DNA of 64,000 nucleotides. Origin: Chlamydomonas reinhardtii. Lineage: Eukaryota > Chlorophyta > Chlorophyceae > Chlamydomonadales > Chlamydomonadaceae. The position numbers and the translations under genes are program-made. Below are positions 47,428 through 58,880 of the stretch, in pieces. The notes under the pieces were generated by a model. It saw only the letters and a program-made list of their open reading frames with translations, had not been told where the DNA came from and searched no databases. Position 1 is the stretch's first letter; each line of letters starts with the position of its first letter. Location of the stretch: positions 4,371,955 to 4,435,954 of the forward strand of contig NC_057015.1 in assembly GCF_000002595.2 (NCBI RefSeq), given 5' to 3'.

Positions 47428-48148
47428 TTATCACGAGTCGCTTCCTAGTAACCCTGTCGGTTGCGCGCTGAGCTCTGGCTTTGCAAAGCTTGTAGGTTGG
47501 AAAAAGAGACAAGCAAGGAGGATTACGTTGCTGCTAGCGGGGGTTTTGCGAGCCAGGCCAACAAGGTCGAGGGCTTTGTCTCAATTTATGCTCAGATTGT
47601 TGCAATTATAACTGGAGTGTCCAAAGTGCTGCGTTTGTGTTCTGGTGGCGCGTAAACCAGATTTTGGCCTCATTCTCCAATGCAACCTCCGCGCTTTATG
47701 CGCAACTGCAGAAGAAGCAGGCTGATTGCATTTACATTACGCGCTCAGAGCCACCTTCAGCGGCGCGTGGAGCACAACGCGAGGCTCCGACACCCTCCAC
47801 ACACACAGACACGCACACGCCCTGCGACCAGAATGCGCAACGTACCCAGGGCCCTTGCGCGCTCGGACTGTTCACTCTATAACTCCCCCATCGTTCACAA
47901 AATCGCTCATCTGCAAGGAGTAAGACAAGCACGCCACCTGATGACCCCGGCACGAAGTGGCTCGCCACCAGGTCGCACAGACATCCCACTTCACGGCGTC
48001 GGCGCGCCCGGGCTGCCATCTGCGCGATGCGGTGTATTAACATGTCCTATCAAGTCCACCTGACGCAATCAACTTGCTGGATTCCGCGGCAACGGCGCAC
48101 CTGTTTCCTTCCCGTCCTCACAGAGAGCCTCAGGCGTGCCGCGTGTGT
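47428..48148. other. Promoter of the plastid gene and 3' UTR of the 413-residue gene
   Basis: TTACA at 47732-47736 is a minus-strand TGTAA signal 413 nt past the next gene's stop. A CA-rich tract lies at 47797-47820. No gene is seen. Confidence 0.5.
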
Positions 48149-50261
48149 TCAGTAGTCCCTCAGCCGTGGCTTGACGCCATCCATGGCCGCCTTCCGCAGG
48201 ATGCCCTCCGCCCGGCTCTTGAACATGCCGTGCACCTGCCGCTCACGGTCTTTGTCCACGACCTCACGCTTGCCGGCTCTGCAGGTTTCAAATGGCAACG
48301 ACGGTACCGGTCAGCCCCACACTCACTTTGCAGTGGAGCCCAAGAAAGTGATTAGCACGCCATGCCCCCCAGAGCGCAAAGTGGCGCACTCACTTCTTGC
48401 TATGCAGCAGCATGGGCGGGATGCGCAGCCTGGAGACGTCCACCTCGCCGGCGGCGGCACCTGCCTTGAGCGCGCCGCAGCACTCGTGGTAGCGCAGCCC
48501 TGTCTGGTCGCACAGTGCTGTGGGGCCCGCCCACGACAGCTTGTGCCGCAGCGAGCACGAGGTCAGATCCCGCTTCTCAAGCGCCACTGCCAGCTTTTCC
48601 TCCGCCTCCACGCGCTTCATGAACCTGCGCGTTAAGCAGAAGACAATTATGCGCGGCCACGTGCAAGCGCCCGATGTTGCCGCTGGGGCTCCAAACGAAC
48701 GTACCGCCGCCAAAGCGCCACAGCGCTAAAGCGCCGCCTTTGCTTGCTAGCGCTCAGACGCCTCCAGGGACATGCATCATTCAGCCATCCGCATGCTGCA
48801 CGCTGCCTTACGCTCGCACCTTCGCATTTCCCGCTGCTCCTGGGAGCCCTTGGGCAGCGGCATACCGAACTCCGTGGCGTAGCGGTGCATCTGACCCGCG
48901 TTCTCCCGCGTTTCCAGGAACTGCTCGATACAGTCCTTCACCTGCAAGGACGCAGGTATGCAGCCAGTTGGCGCTACCCACCTCCACGTGCAAGAACACG
49001 CACGCGCCACATCTGGCACTGCGTACCCATTACCACCAGGCCAGAAGCAAACTGCAGACGACACCTGACGGAGGCCGCGGGGAGCGCAACTCGTTATGCG
49101 CACCTCCAGGTCAATGTAGACGCCCGTGCGGTCCGCGATGGCCTGCAGCAGCGCCCGGTTCTTGACCACGTCCTCCCGCTTGGCCAAGATGAGGTCGCTC
49201 TCCTCCTTGGTTACCAGGCTGAGAGTGTACGTGGGGCGCAGCAGCAAAGATAAGATGTGACATACCAGTATGTAGCCCCGTATGATCGCGTGCACAGCAC
49301 CCCTACACAGGATTCAGCCAGACAGCTCAAGCGCCAAGCAACGCCGCCTGCATGCGTACCTGCCAATGTGCTCGTGCTGCTGCATGCGCAGGAAGGCGAT
49401 GCGCCGCTGGTCCTGCATCGTCCGGTAGTCGTAGTGGTCCGGTGATACGGACGGGCGCCGGGGGCGGGGCGGTGGGGCACCTCCGCGCATCTTCTTGCAA
49501 TACTCCACATACCCTGCAAAGCAATTGCGCGTGGAAGATTTTCACAATGCGCGCGGAAATGTTCCGCTGACCTCTCCATGGCGCACCACCCGGCACCTGG
49601 TGAGCACCACCACAGCCATTGCAGCATCCCGCCTCTTGCAGAACGCGCCAGTCCCGACGCCAGCAGCCGCCCTCCCTACCCTGCATGTCCATGTTGCGCA
49701 TCTCCTCCAGCTGCTTGATATCATCCGCCTCTGAGCCCGGGCCGCTGCCGCCGCTGCTGCTGGCACTAGCACCCGACGTCTGCCGCTCCATCGCTGGACT
49801 CGCCGGCAGATGTTCGCCGCCTGCACAGCGTCAGGCGGCGTTACTTCCTGTCCTGACCAGTGCGGTGTTGCTGACTCAATTGAGCATGGGGTATCTGATG
49901 AGATGTACGCACCTGGGAAGAGGTTGCGCAACCAGCGAGGCATAAAAGGGCTGCTGCTGGGAGGGGCAGGGGCGCTGGTGGAGGCGGTGTCCGCCGCAGA
50001 CGCCGCGACAGCGCCTGTAGCCATACCGGAGCCGGTCGTTGGCGCAGCAGCTGCACTGTACGCACGGTTGTGCACAGTAAGCCATGGCACTGTCTGTTGT
50101 GCAATCACGTCTGAACCCGGCGAGAAAGATGATGTCGCTGATGATACACTGAGGCAAGCGCCATGCGACGCATATGCATGTTTGCTAATGGCTGTTAACA
50201 ATGACGTCTTAGAGCTGCCCGGTCGGATCAGGAGCCACGCAGCTTGCTGCATGCATGCCAT
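48149..50261 (-). CDS. Conserved-looking protein of unknown function, possibly mitochondrial
   Basis: Seven phase-consistent exons: 50261-49913, 49820-49680, 49513-49360, 49218-49104, 48941-48820, 48624-48394 and 48278-48149, giving 413 residues. The ATG at 50261 starts MACMQQAAWLLIRPGSSKTS, a basic, hydroxylated leader suited to mitochondrial import. After an Ala/Ser/Pro-rich linker come FMPRWLRNLFPGGEHLP, DDIKQLEEMRNMDMQGYVEY and a charged helical body (ESDLILAKREDVVKNRALLQ, RFMKRVEAEEKLAVALEKRD). A CDQTGLRYHECCGALK segment and a basic C-terminus (AAMDGVKPRLRDY) follow. The regular exon phases and charged helices argue for a real protein. I do not recognise the family; a lineage-specific mitochondrial ribosome or import factor is one guess. 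It is divergent from the next gene across 302 bp. Confidence 0.72.
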
Positions 50262-50563
50262 CCTTGTTGCAGCCCTTAGACTTAGCACCTTGTCACGCAC
50301 AGCTAAGAGGAATTCAGTACTCTGCACTGCTGCATAACCATTTTAAGGGCTGTGAAGCATGTGTTTCGGCTAGTTTCGTCATGGGGCTCGATCCAGCCAT
50401 CCAAGCGCATTCAGCCAGTCGTCGTGCTACAATTCAGCTTTCAACCACACACTAGTACCCGGAATGTTCGTGCTGTACTGATTGCGATATCTCCTTCAGC
50501 AGCTGTCACATTGACCAGTTCACTCTCAGCTTCTTGACTCTTTCCAGTGCCAGGAATAGCATT
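50262..50563. promoter_or_regulatory. Divergent 302-bp spacer
   Basis: Lies between the start codons of the minus-strand 413-residue gene and the plus-strand 390-residue gene. It is AT-richer than its flanks and probably contains both core promoters. Confidence 0.5.
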
Positions 50564-52758
50564 ATGGCGCTTTATAAAGACCAAGCCTCAAGACTAGCAT
50601 TACTGCGGCGGCTTCCTAAGTCGGGTAAAAGCCCTGGTGACAGTCCTGAGTTGGACCCGCGCAGCCAATACCAAGCAGAGTTTCACCGTCCGCCCGAGCT
50701 AGTAAACGCCTTGGTGCAGGTGAGCTCAGGCTGAGATTCAGGCATGTTGGTCAAAGGCCCTCATGCTTCACAGTTCACGACTGCCATCTGAAAACGCGTT
50801 TGGCAACGCAGAAGCACTTCTTTCCTGCCGAGGGCGCGGTTCCGGAGGGGGTGGGCGAGGAGATGCCCCAGGAGGGAGGCAGGGGCGCGGAGGAGGTGGG
50901 GCAGCGCCTGTCCGACTACCAGCGGCTCGTGCGGCGTCGGGCAGCTCAGACCAGCCGGGAGATCAAGGCCGAGCAAGACGTGAAGCTAAAGCTGGTCAGT
51001 CGCACTGGTATTTACACATCAACGGGTCGCGCGGGGGCCGAGGGGTGTAAGGAGCGTAAGGCGTTCTATGCACGTGGCGTTGGCAGCTACTGACCTGGTT
51101 TGATGCCTCTTCCGCTGCAGGCGCAAGCCACACGGGACAGATTGCAGGCAGCCAAGGACTTCGGGACGCGTGTGGCGGTGGGCAATGCCAAGGTGCTACT
51201 GCGCAACAAGGTGGGCAAGTGGTTGACACAGCATGCTTTTGACGGAGATGCACGGGTGTATCAGGGGCACAAGAGAGCCGCTGTGGTTAGCGTTTGCGAA
51301 CACGTTGCGGGCCATGGTTTGGCTTCCAGCCAGGCCCTCATGTACTTTGCACCCCATTCCTTCTCGCGTGTACAGGCAGCGGCCTCTGCAGTGGAGGTAC
51401 GGATGTTGACTTCAGCTGCATGCCTCCTGCCGCTGCTGCCATCGCTGTCTTCAGCTATAGTAACCATGATTGCACTTGCCTGTTAGAACCTCGTGGGCGA
51501 GTGCCTGGACACCTTGAGTCCGGGGCTCTAGCACAGTCAGAGTCTGTTTGGTGTGGAGCTTATATGCGACTGTGTTGCCATCGTCGGTCGCATGCGCAGG
51601 TGGCACACGAGGAGGTTGCCGTGCCGGTGGCAAGTGCACGGCCTGCCCCTGCTGCGAGCGGGCCCACGGTGCCGCCCGCAAGGCCACCCGCTCCCAAGGG
51701 GCTGTGTGTGCCGGACCAGCTGATGCTGGAGAAGGAGCACTACCCGCCATCGCCGCCGACGCCGCCACCGAGTGAGGCTGCTTGAAATCATTGGTACACC
51801 GTGGATAGGGCAAGCGGGAACACGCCGCGACGTCTGCTGGCTGCCCTATGGTTGCAGAGGCGAAGGATGAGGCGCTGCTGGACCAATCAGTGCAGACGCC
51901 CGTGGAAGAGCCGCGGCGCCCGCCGGCTAGCGTTCTCGCACGCCAGCGGCTGCTGTCGCACTGCCCCGCGGAATCAACATCGGCTGCTGCGCTCGCGGAG
52001 CTGGCAAACCTGAATCGCAGCCTTGGCGTGACGCCCGCAGACGTTGCCCGGTCGCCAGAGCTGCTGCCCCAGCCAGGGGGCTTCCGTACCCGGTGCGCAC
52101 CGGCCCTAGACTCGTTGTAGAACATGCTCTGTGGCCTGCGACGAGGTGCCCATTTCTTTACTGGTATGGTTTACGCGCGCTTGACATCCACGCTTTGCAG
52201 GGTGCTCCAGCCAGTACAGGCAGCAAACGTGCCCGGCGCTGGCAGCCCTAGCCCGAGTGGCAAGCTGTACAAGGGCAAGTTGCTGCCGGTGGCCATCTCG
52301 TCGACCGACAAGCTGGGCTTGTCACGAGTTGCCCAGAAGGTGCGGTCCGGCGCAGCGGCAGTGACACCACACCGTAAGCATGTCCCTTCTCGTAATGTCG
52401 CATCCATGGCAGATAGCCTTGCTTGACTCAAGCCGGTCTGGACGCTTGCAGGTTGCGGACTTGGGCGACAAGCTCATGCTGCCACGGCTATGCTCGTGCC
52501 CCAACAACGCGAGCCCGTTTGACCCGCTCTACGTCCAGAAATGTGCCCGCAATTGCCCCCTGTACGGGCAAACTGCCAGGTATGGAAGCGCACGTCTGTC
52601 TTGCGTTCAAGAAGTGTGTGGTGCATCCACAGTTCTACACGGTTTGTGCGTAGCACCAGATGCAGACATCGAATCTTCCCAACGGTCGCCCCGACGCCTC
52701 CCTGCGCAGGTATCAAGCGCTGCTGACCTCCATCCTCAAGGCGGCCGATGTCATCTGA
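50564..52758 (+). CDS. Unknown 390-residue protein with Cys-rich C-terminal motif
   Basis: Nine exons fit in phase: 50564-50719, 50812-50994, 51121-51210, 51376-51396 (a 21-nt microexon, optional), 51600-51771, 51858-52092, 52201-52339, 52452-52579 and 52710-52758. The N-terminus is basic and amphipathic (MALYKDQASRLALLRRLPK). A coiled-coil-like segment (LSDYQRLVRRRAAQTSREIK through KFGTRV-like AAKDFGTRVAVGNAKVLLRN) follows. A Pro-rich middle (PPARPPAPKG, PPSPPTPPP) leads to a compact end, LPRLCSCPNNASPFDPLYVQKCARNC, then YQALLTSILKAADVI. The C-x-C ... C-x3-C pattern with the following helix looks like a conserved module. I do not recognise the family. In-frame reading through donor sites fails, so splicing is required. 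Confidence 0.7.
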
Positions 52759-53154
52759 CACTGCAGCCTCTATCTGGGCCTGGTTGCGCGATCAACAAAT
52801 CCTTTAGCGGAAGTCAGAAGGCGCAAGGCTTGATAGCCCGAATCTGGCTGTTCACGGGAGTCTGTCCACGAAAGTATTTGGGCTTGTTACGAATGTTCAC
52901 GGGAGAGGGCCGACACGAGGCTGTAGCGTGGTGTGGCGTACGGTAGTTGGTTGTGCAATGCGCGCGGCGTGAGGCTGAAACAGCAGCAGCCTTCAGCGAG
53001 CGGGATAGTAGTGCGTGATGGCGTGCAGTACCATACTTGCGGGCATCCACACGTGTCTTGATCTCGGCAAGTGCTTGACTGTTGTGGCCCAGTGGCCCTG
53101 CGACTGGCTTAAGCGGCACAAACACTAAACCAGCTCCATCTTGCAATGTAGGTA

Positions 53155-53159
53155 TGTAA
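53155..53159 (+). terminator. Candidate polyadenylation signal (TGTAA) of the 390-residue gene
   Basis: TGTAA lies 397 nt after the stop codon. Confidence 0.45.
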
Positions 53160-53180
53160 GTCATTCAGAAAGCTGTGCGC

Positions 53181-53249
53181 GCACTTGGAAGCTGGATGTT
53201 GGATGCAGCCTGTGCAGCACGCACTTGGAAGTTGGATGCAGCCTGTGTT
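53181..53249. repeat. Imperfect tandem duplication (~30-40-bp unit)
   Basis: GCACTTGGAAG(C/T)TGGATG ... CAGCCTGTG occurs at 53181-53213 and 53221-53249; the first copy carries an extra TTGGATG. Confidence 0.75.
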
Positions 53250-55140
53250 GCTGCCGTACCGTGGGAACCCCGGCCCGCTGCTCATCCCCTCCGGTCTATC
53301 CTCGCACCCTCAATCGCGGTTGCTTTTCAGGCGGCACTTGTGAACCGGTCAAAGAGCTTACCAGCTGAGGCAACCGCCAGGCACCTTGCAACCAAGCTTG
53401 CAACTGTGCCGTAAACGTGCACAGCGCCCAGAGGCAGGCCCAGTTGCGGCCTCAGACTGCAGACGTGGCGTGGGCTCAGCCCACTTTTTGTCCCTTGCGA
53501 GGGACCGATCAACCCACCCCTATGTAAGAACCCACCCCAACCCCCTTAGGTTTTAGCCAGGTCGGTGCCAATCACATGCTCTCAGCGTTGCCATGCATTG
53601 CGTCATGTTACAAGTTGTGGACGCGACTCCGCCGCTGAAGCGGGTACCTGCACGCAGGGAACTGCGGTCTTCGTGCGGGGTTGGGAGGGCGTGACCACGC
53701 AGAGAGCGCAGTCAGGCAAATGCAAGACGGGTTGGCGAGAGCCACTCTTGAGTCTTGAACACACCATGGGGTCATGTCGCACACGTGGAGGGCACCTGTA
53801 CCTACTACCCTGGCAGACCCTGAAAGCAGATACTAAACGCTCTCGCCGCACCCTTTTGAGTCATGGGGTCAATGTCTGGCGGACTCCCCACCCCCACTGC
53901 AGCGCCGCAGAGTACTGGCTGTGCTGCATAAGACGAGCCCATCCACACAGTGTCTCGGAAGCAGGCCGCGCCGCCGCGGTAGCCTGAAGGCCGTTTGGTC
54001 ATGCAAGGGTCTCCTGGTGGCTGGCTGCCCTTGGCGGGACCGTGGGCGGGACCAAGTGTGGAGCAATGCACTTACCACATGCACGGGAGACCGCCGGGGC
54101 TATTGTCAGCACATGGGCTCGAGCTCCCGACGCCGTGCGTAGCGAAGGTTCATGACGTTCAAAAACGTTACAGACGTTGCACATACGATACATGGCACCG
54201 ACCGGCAGCTCCCTGCCCTTGTGGCGTGCCGCTTCACCCATTCAAGGCCGCGCCCCTTGAACGAGCGTGACACGCTATCGCGTCCGAAGACACCTTTGCA
54301 TCGTGCATCTCAGGGTTAGCCATCCTGATGCATTCTTGTCCGTCACAGACGAGACGCGCCTTTTACCCGTCCCCGCTCACACACGCTCGTTACAGACACG
54401 CTTTTCCAAACGCTCACACCTCAGCCCGCTCAATATTACGTCATGTTAGATATGGTAAGTCAGGAGTCTTGGAGGGACTGACCGCAGTTGGTGCACGATA
54501 CAGATGACAAGCATATGCCCGGGCGCTCAGTAAGGTCTGCAGCACCAGGCTTGACGCCATGCAGCTCTCCGATGTGATATAGCTGCTGTCACTTACTCAC
54601 GCATGAGCCACTCAAGTGAAATTTCTTCCGAACGATTCGTCAAACCGCGCGACTGCTGCGCATGATGCCTCGCACTCCAAAATTGGCATGGGCGCACTGC
54701 AGGGACACTTAAACCACACAACACAGCACATGGCTAGATGGGCGCTAGGCCAGCACGGAGCTGCACCAAACGCGGACACGGAAGATGACAGGAAGGAGAC
54801 CGGTAGGAAGACTCACACGTCACATGGAAATTCACGCGCAATGCACAGAACGACCCACTCGTTCACTCCAGATATCGCTCTTGATGATACAGGAGCCACA
54901 CCAGCGTGATGGCTGAAGGTCTCACCGCACCCCCCCCGTTGTAATTTTTGAAATAGTCGTTGTTCAATCACACAGCCATGCTGCACTGCTGCACCTCGCG
55001 ACCATGCTCGCGCTGTAGGGCCACAGGCTCCCTTCTCCTGTGGCCGTGCGAGCATCCTGCCGCTTGGACAGGGCGGGCCGTCGCTCCATCAGCTCCTTGG
55101 CAAAAGCTCCGCTGCCGTAGACTACGGCGCATCATGCTCT

Positions 55141-57672
55141 TCACCTAGCACCCGAGTAAGCGGCCGCCGCCTGCAGTGCGTAGCCGGCGTAGCTGCCAGA
55201 CGACGGGCCGCTGTACGACGACCAGGCCGACGGCCAATTCGCTGCTGAGGCCACGCCCTGCCAGCCTCCGCCCCCACCCGCGGCGGCGGCGGCGGCCTGC
55301 GCCTGCAACATCTGCGCTGCGGCGCTGCTGCCACCGCCACCGATGAGGGCAGCGGCCGCCGAGGGGTGCACCTGCTGCGCCTGGAGAAGGTGCTGCGCCT
55401 GAAGCGACTCCAGCGCAGCAGCGGCTGCGAGCGAGTTCCCTCCGCCGCCGCCCTGCAGCCAGCCACCCACGCCCACGCCGCCTAGCCCGGCCGCCGAGTG
55501 CAGCAGCGCGCTGCGCTGCAGCGGGTCCAGCCCCGCCAGGCCCGCCGCCGAGTGCTGGCCGTGCAGCGCGGCAAGGCCCTGCAGCTGCTGCAAGCTGCTG
55601 AGCTGCTGGAGGCTCTCCTGCTGCTGCGCCTGCTGCATGGCCTGGTGCTGTTGCAGCACTAGCAGTTGCTGCCGCGTCAGGCCGGCGTCAAGCAGGCTGC
55701 CACCATTGTCCTGCGCAAGCAGTGGGTGGAGGCCGCTGGGGCCGCCGCCAGGGCCCATCACAGCCGCCAGCGCGCCCATGCTGGGCGGCATGCTGAGGCT
55801 GGCCGCGAGCTGGGCGTTGGCAATGGAGGAGGCAATGCTAGCGCCGTTGGCGTACGCACCCGAGCCACCGCCGCCGCCCATTGCGAGGCTGCTGCTGACG
55901 GCGTTGCCGTCCAACTCCGCCTTCACGCGCACGCGGCGGCCCTGCGCCACATAGCGCTCCTCGCCACCGCCCTCGGCGTCGTCCGAGCCCTGCTGAGGAG
56001 GAGACGGCTGCTGCGAGGCCTGCAAGCGCCAAAACACGTAGTCACTGTCAGCAACATAACATAGTATCAATGCATGCATGTACTCTCACACCCGAATATC
56101 TACGCAGTGCGTTCACAGTGTCCGGTGCAAGCGGGGCGGAGCAACACCCAAGTCGTGATATTCACCAAAATGCACTTCGCATCTACTCAGCCGCTGGCGA
56201 CCCTAAGCAAGAAGCCATAACCACAAAAAGGTACAATGGCTCACCTGCGAGCCGCCGCCGTGCTGCGGGGAGGAAGACAGCGGGTGCTGCTGCCCGCCGT
56301 TCCCGGCCGGAGGAGGTGAGGGCGAGGGCGACCCCGTGTGCCCGTTGCCGGCCGCCAGCGACTGCGCAATGCCACTGCCCTGCCCGTGCAGAGCGTGCAG
56401 CTGTGCACTGGCCTGTGCCAGCGCCGCCGCCGACATGCCGTTCGGCAGGTCCTCGGCGCTGAGGTGCCCGTTCAGCAGCAGCCGTGTCTCCAGGCTGTGC
56501 TGCCCTGCAAGGTGCTCCCGCAGCGCCAACTCACTGTTGAACTGCGCCGGCAGCCCACCCACACCGCCCAGCTTCAGGCCGGAGATGGTTCCGTGGCCAC
56601 CCAGACCGTACGCCGCGGCGCTATTCGCGGCCAGCAGCCCTGTGGGATCGGTGGCCGCGGCGAGCGCCAGCGCCGGGCTGATGCCGTTGTACCCGCCCCC
56701 GCCTCCGAGCCCGAACATGCCCTGTCCCGCCGCAACCGCCGTGAGCTGCTCGGCGAGCGAGGGGCTGTTCTTCTCACGCGCGGCTTTGCTCTTGCTCTTG
56801 CGCCGACCGGAGCCCGGAGCGATGTTCCTCAACGTGCCGCCGGCAGTCCAGTACCGCTGACACGTCTGCACGTAAACAAGTAAACGGGAGCAGAGGAAGC
56901 CACAGTGGTGAGGATATATTGAAGGCTCGATAAGTAGGCGCCAGGCTGGCTTATATGCGGCATAATTAGGCTGGGGTCGCGTGTCTCACGGTGCATTCAG
57001 GTCAAGGACAAACGGTCATAACTTTAGGACACTAAAGCAAAGACCCTAAGTACATCTTTGGACGTCAAATAGATGGGTATGGACCCTGCGCCACACAGTG
57101 TGGGCACCCAGAGAGCGTCCGAAGGGAATAACGCTCATTGCTTGCCTTGCAGTAAAAGCGGGGCTGCTTGATGTTGTAATTGTTGTAGTAGCAGAATTTG
57201 GTGTCCATGCTGTTGCAGCGAGGGCATGCCTCCTTCTTGTCGGGGCTGCAAGTCAAGAGGAGCAAGGGCAGGAGCAAACGGCCAAAAGGGGTCATCGTGG
57301 CGAAAGCGGGCAGACCTTGCAGGCGCCTGCCGAGGACCCCATATAATAGCGCCCAACCTGCTTAATTGAATGGGAGCGGCGGCGCTGCTCAACTCACCGT
57401 GGAAGCTTGGGGCGAGTTCCATCCGCTTTGAGGGAGCCTTTCTGAGCCTGCTCCTCGTCGTCCTCCTCCGGGCTGCTGTCCCTGTCCGATGCCGGGCGCT
57501 TTTTGTTTGTGAACGTTGTCACTTTGCGAGCATCCGGCGCCGGGCTGGCGTCGCGCGCAGGTCGTCGCCTCGCCCCTGCGCGGTCGCCCTCTCCCTGGTC
57601 TAGGTCAGCCGCGACGCCTGCGGCCCAGTCATCCAGCTGGCCAGAGGCAGCACGCGAACCACCGTCTACCAT
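55141..57672 (-). CDS. DOF1: DOF-type zinc-finger transcription factor
   Basis: DOF proteins bind AAAG-type promoter elements through one C2-C2 finger; green algae usually have very few. Four exons: 57672-57398, 57245-57146, 56865-56245 and 56019-55141, giving 624 residues. The finger (about residues 97-146) reads [18 protein letters not shown] ... [13 protein letters not shown] with the exact C-x2-C-x21-C-x2-C spacing, then [16 protein letters not shown]. An acidic/Ser patch ([14 protein letters not shown]) lies before it. The long C-terminal half is Gln/Ala/Gly/Leu-rich ([24 protein letters not shown]) and probably activates transcription. The intron that splits the finger uses a GC donor at 57145-57144. 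DOF1 is used on the basis that Chlamydomonas has a single such gene; that count is from memory. Confidence 0.93.
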
Positions 57673-58880
57673 GGCCACCACAGCCTGCGATCGCAACGAA
57701 CGTGACTTTAAAGAGCACCCCAAGAATTGCAAGGGCAACGGCCTGCGGGCTGCAGCGTTCTTCTGCTAGGCGCTGTGCGGATGTGCGCTCTTACCGCTGC
57801 TGAGCGGCCACTGCAGCGAAGCAAAGGTCGTTCCAGCGCCTGGCGCTGGCTCTACAAGCCGCCTGGCAAGCAACGTGTATCAAGACCGCTATGATCCGAG
57901 CATCAACGTCTCTAGGAGTCCATTATTCAGGAGTGCGGTAACTCTTAAATTTTTAGAGTTGACCTGGGCAGGGCTTCGCCAAGGTGGTGGAGGACTGCGT
58001 GGCATGAGCCGGGGGTTTCTTTGACAGCACTTGGCGACGCGGCGCTGGGTTACATGTGTACACCGTATGCGCTGCTGTTCGTTTGAATGACCATATTAAG
58101 GATAGGACTCACGTCTGGGCCAGCTTCCCTTCGCTAAGCTGTTTATCAGGCGCGACTGCTTAGCGCCAATATCACTCTTTGCATTCTATACGCTAAAAGG
58201 AATCGCGACTAGCGCCTCGGCCACGGCATGCGAGGACTCGGAACACCGCGGCTTGCATGTGGGCCCACTTTCAAGGCTTGAGGGCGCCATTACGATTGCA
58301 CACAAAAGTCTTGATCGTGGCTCCACAACATGCGGCGCAGTGTCTTGGGTGTTGCGAGTTGCCAAGCCCGCCCCGCTCAGAAGCCACGCTATGGAGCTCC
58401 TCCCGTCTGGCTTTGCCCTTCCCCCGTAACCCCATCAGCACTCGTCAAGGGAGGTGGGTTTCCCTCCCCTTCCCAAAGAAGAATGGGCTGGTTGAGGTAT
58501 ACATGTGCACATCACAACTTGGACTCGGCTACTCCCTGCACTCGCCCTGGAAGTCGACCAGCCACTTGCACGGTTGAACATTTGGTCCTGGCCTCGAGAC
58601 TTAGTTGCCGGTAAATGGCCTCTGCTCGACCCCTTTCCTAATTCATGCGCCTGGCTGTCAGCCTCCGGCTTAATACCGTAAATGGTCTGACCATACACGC
58701 CGGTTGCGGACAGTCGTGCGTGCCCAAAGTGTGCGCAACTGCTACATGGTCTTCACGGCAACAGTCGGCAACCGGCAACCGCTCTGCTCAAAGCCAAAGA
58801 CCGCACGGTGGCACATGCCACACGCCCACATGTCCTACGCATGACCATTCCCAGGCCCACCTACCGCATCCCAATGCTCC
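57673..58880. other. Upstream region of DOF and 3' region of RFC1
   Basis: 1.2 kb with no recognised gene. It should hold the DOF promoter and leader, and the RFC1 3' UTR; a minus-strand TGTAA lies at 58050-58054, rather far from the RFC1 stop. Confidence 0.5.

Larger units (their letters stand above)
52759..55140. other. 2.4-kb intergenic region with no recognised gene
   Basis: A TGTAA signal for the upstream gene lies at 53155-53159. A ~30-bp unit is imperfectly duplicated at 53181-53249. Minus-strand TGTAA candidates for the DOF gene lie at 54390-54394 and near 54168. ORFs overlap on both strands and look like chance. Confidence 0.55.
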
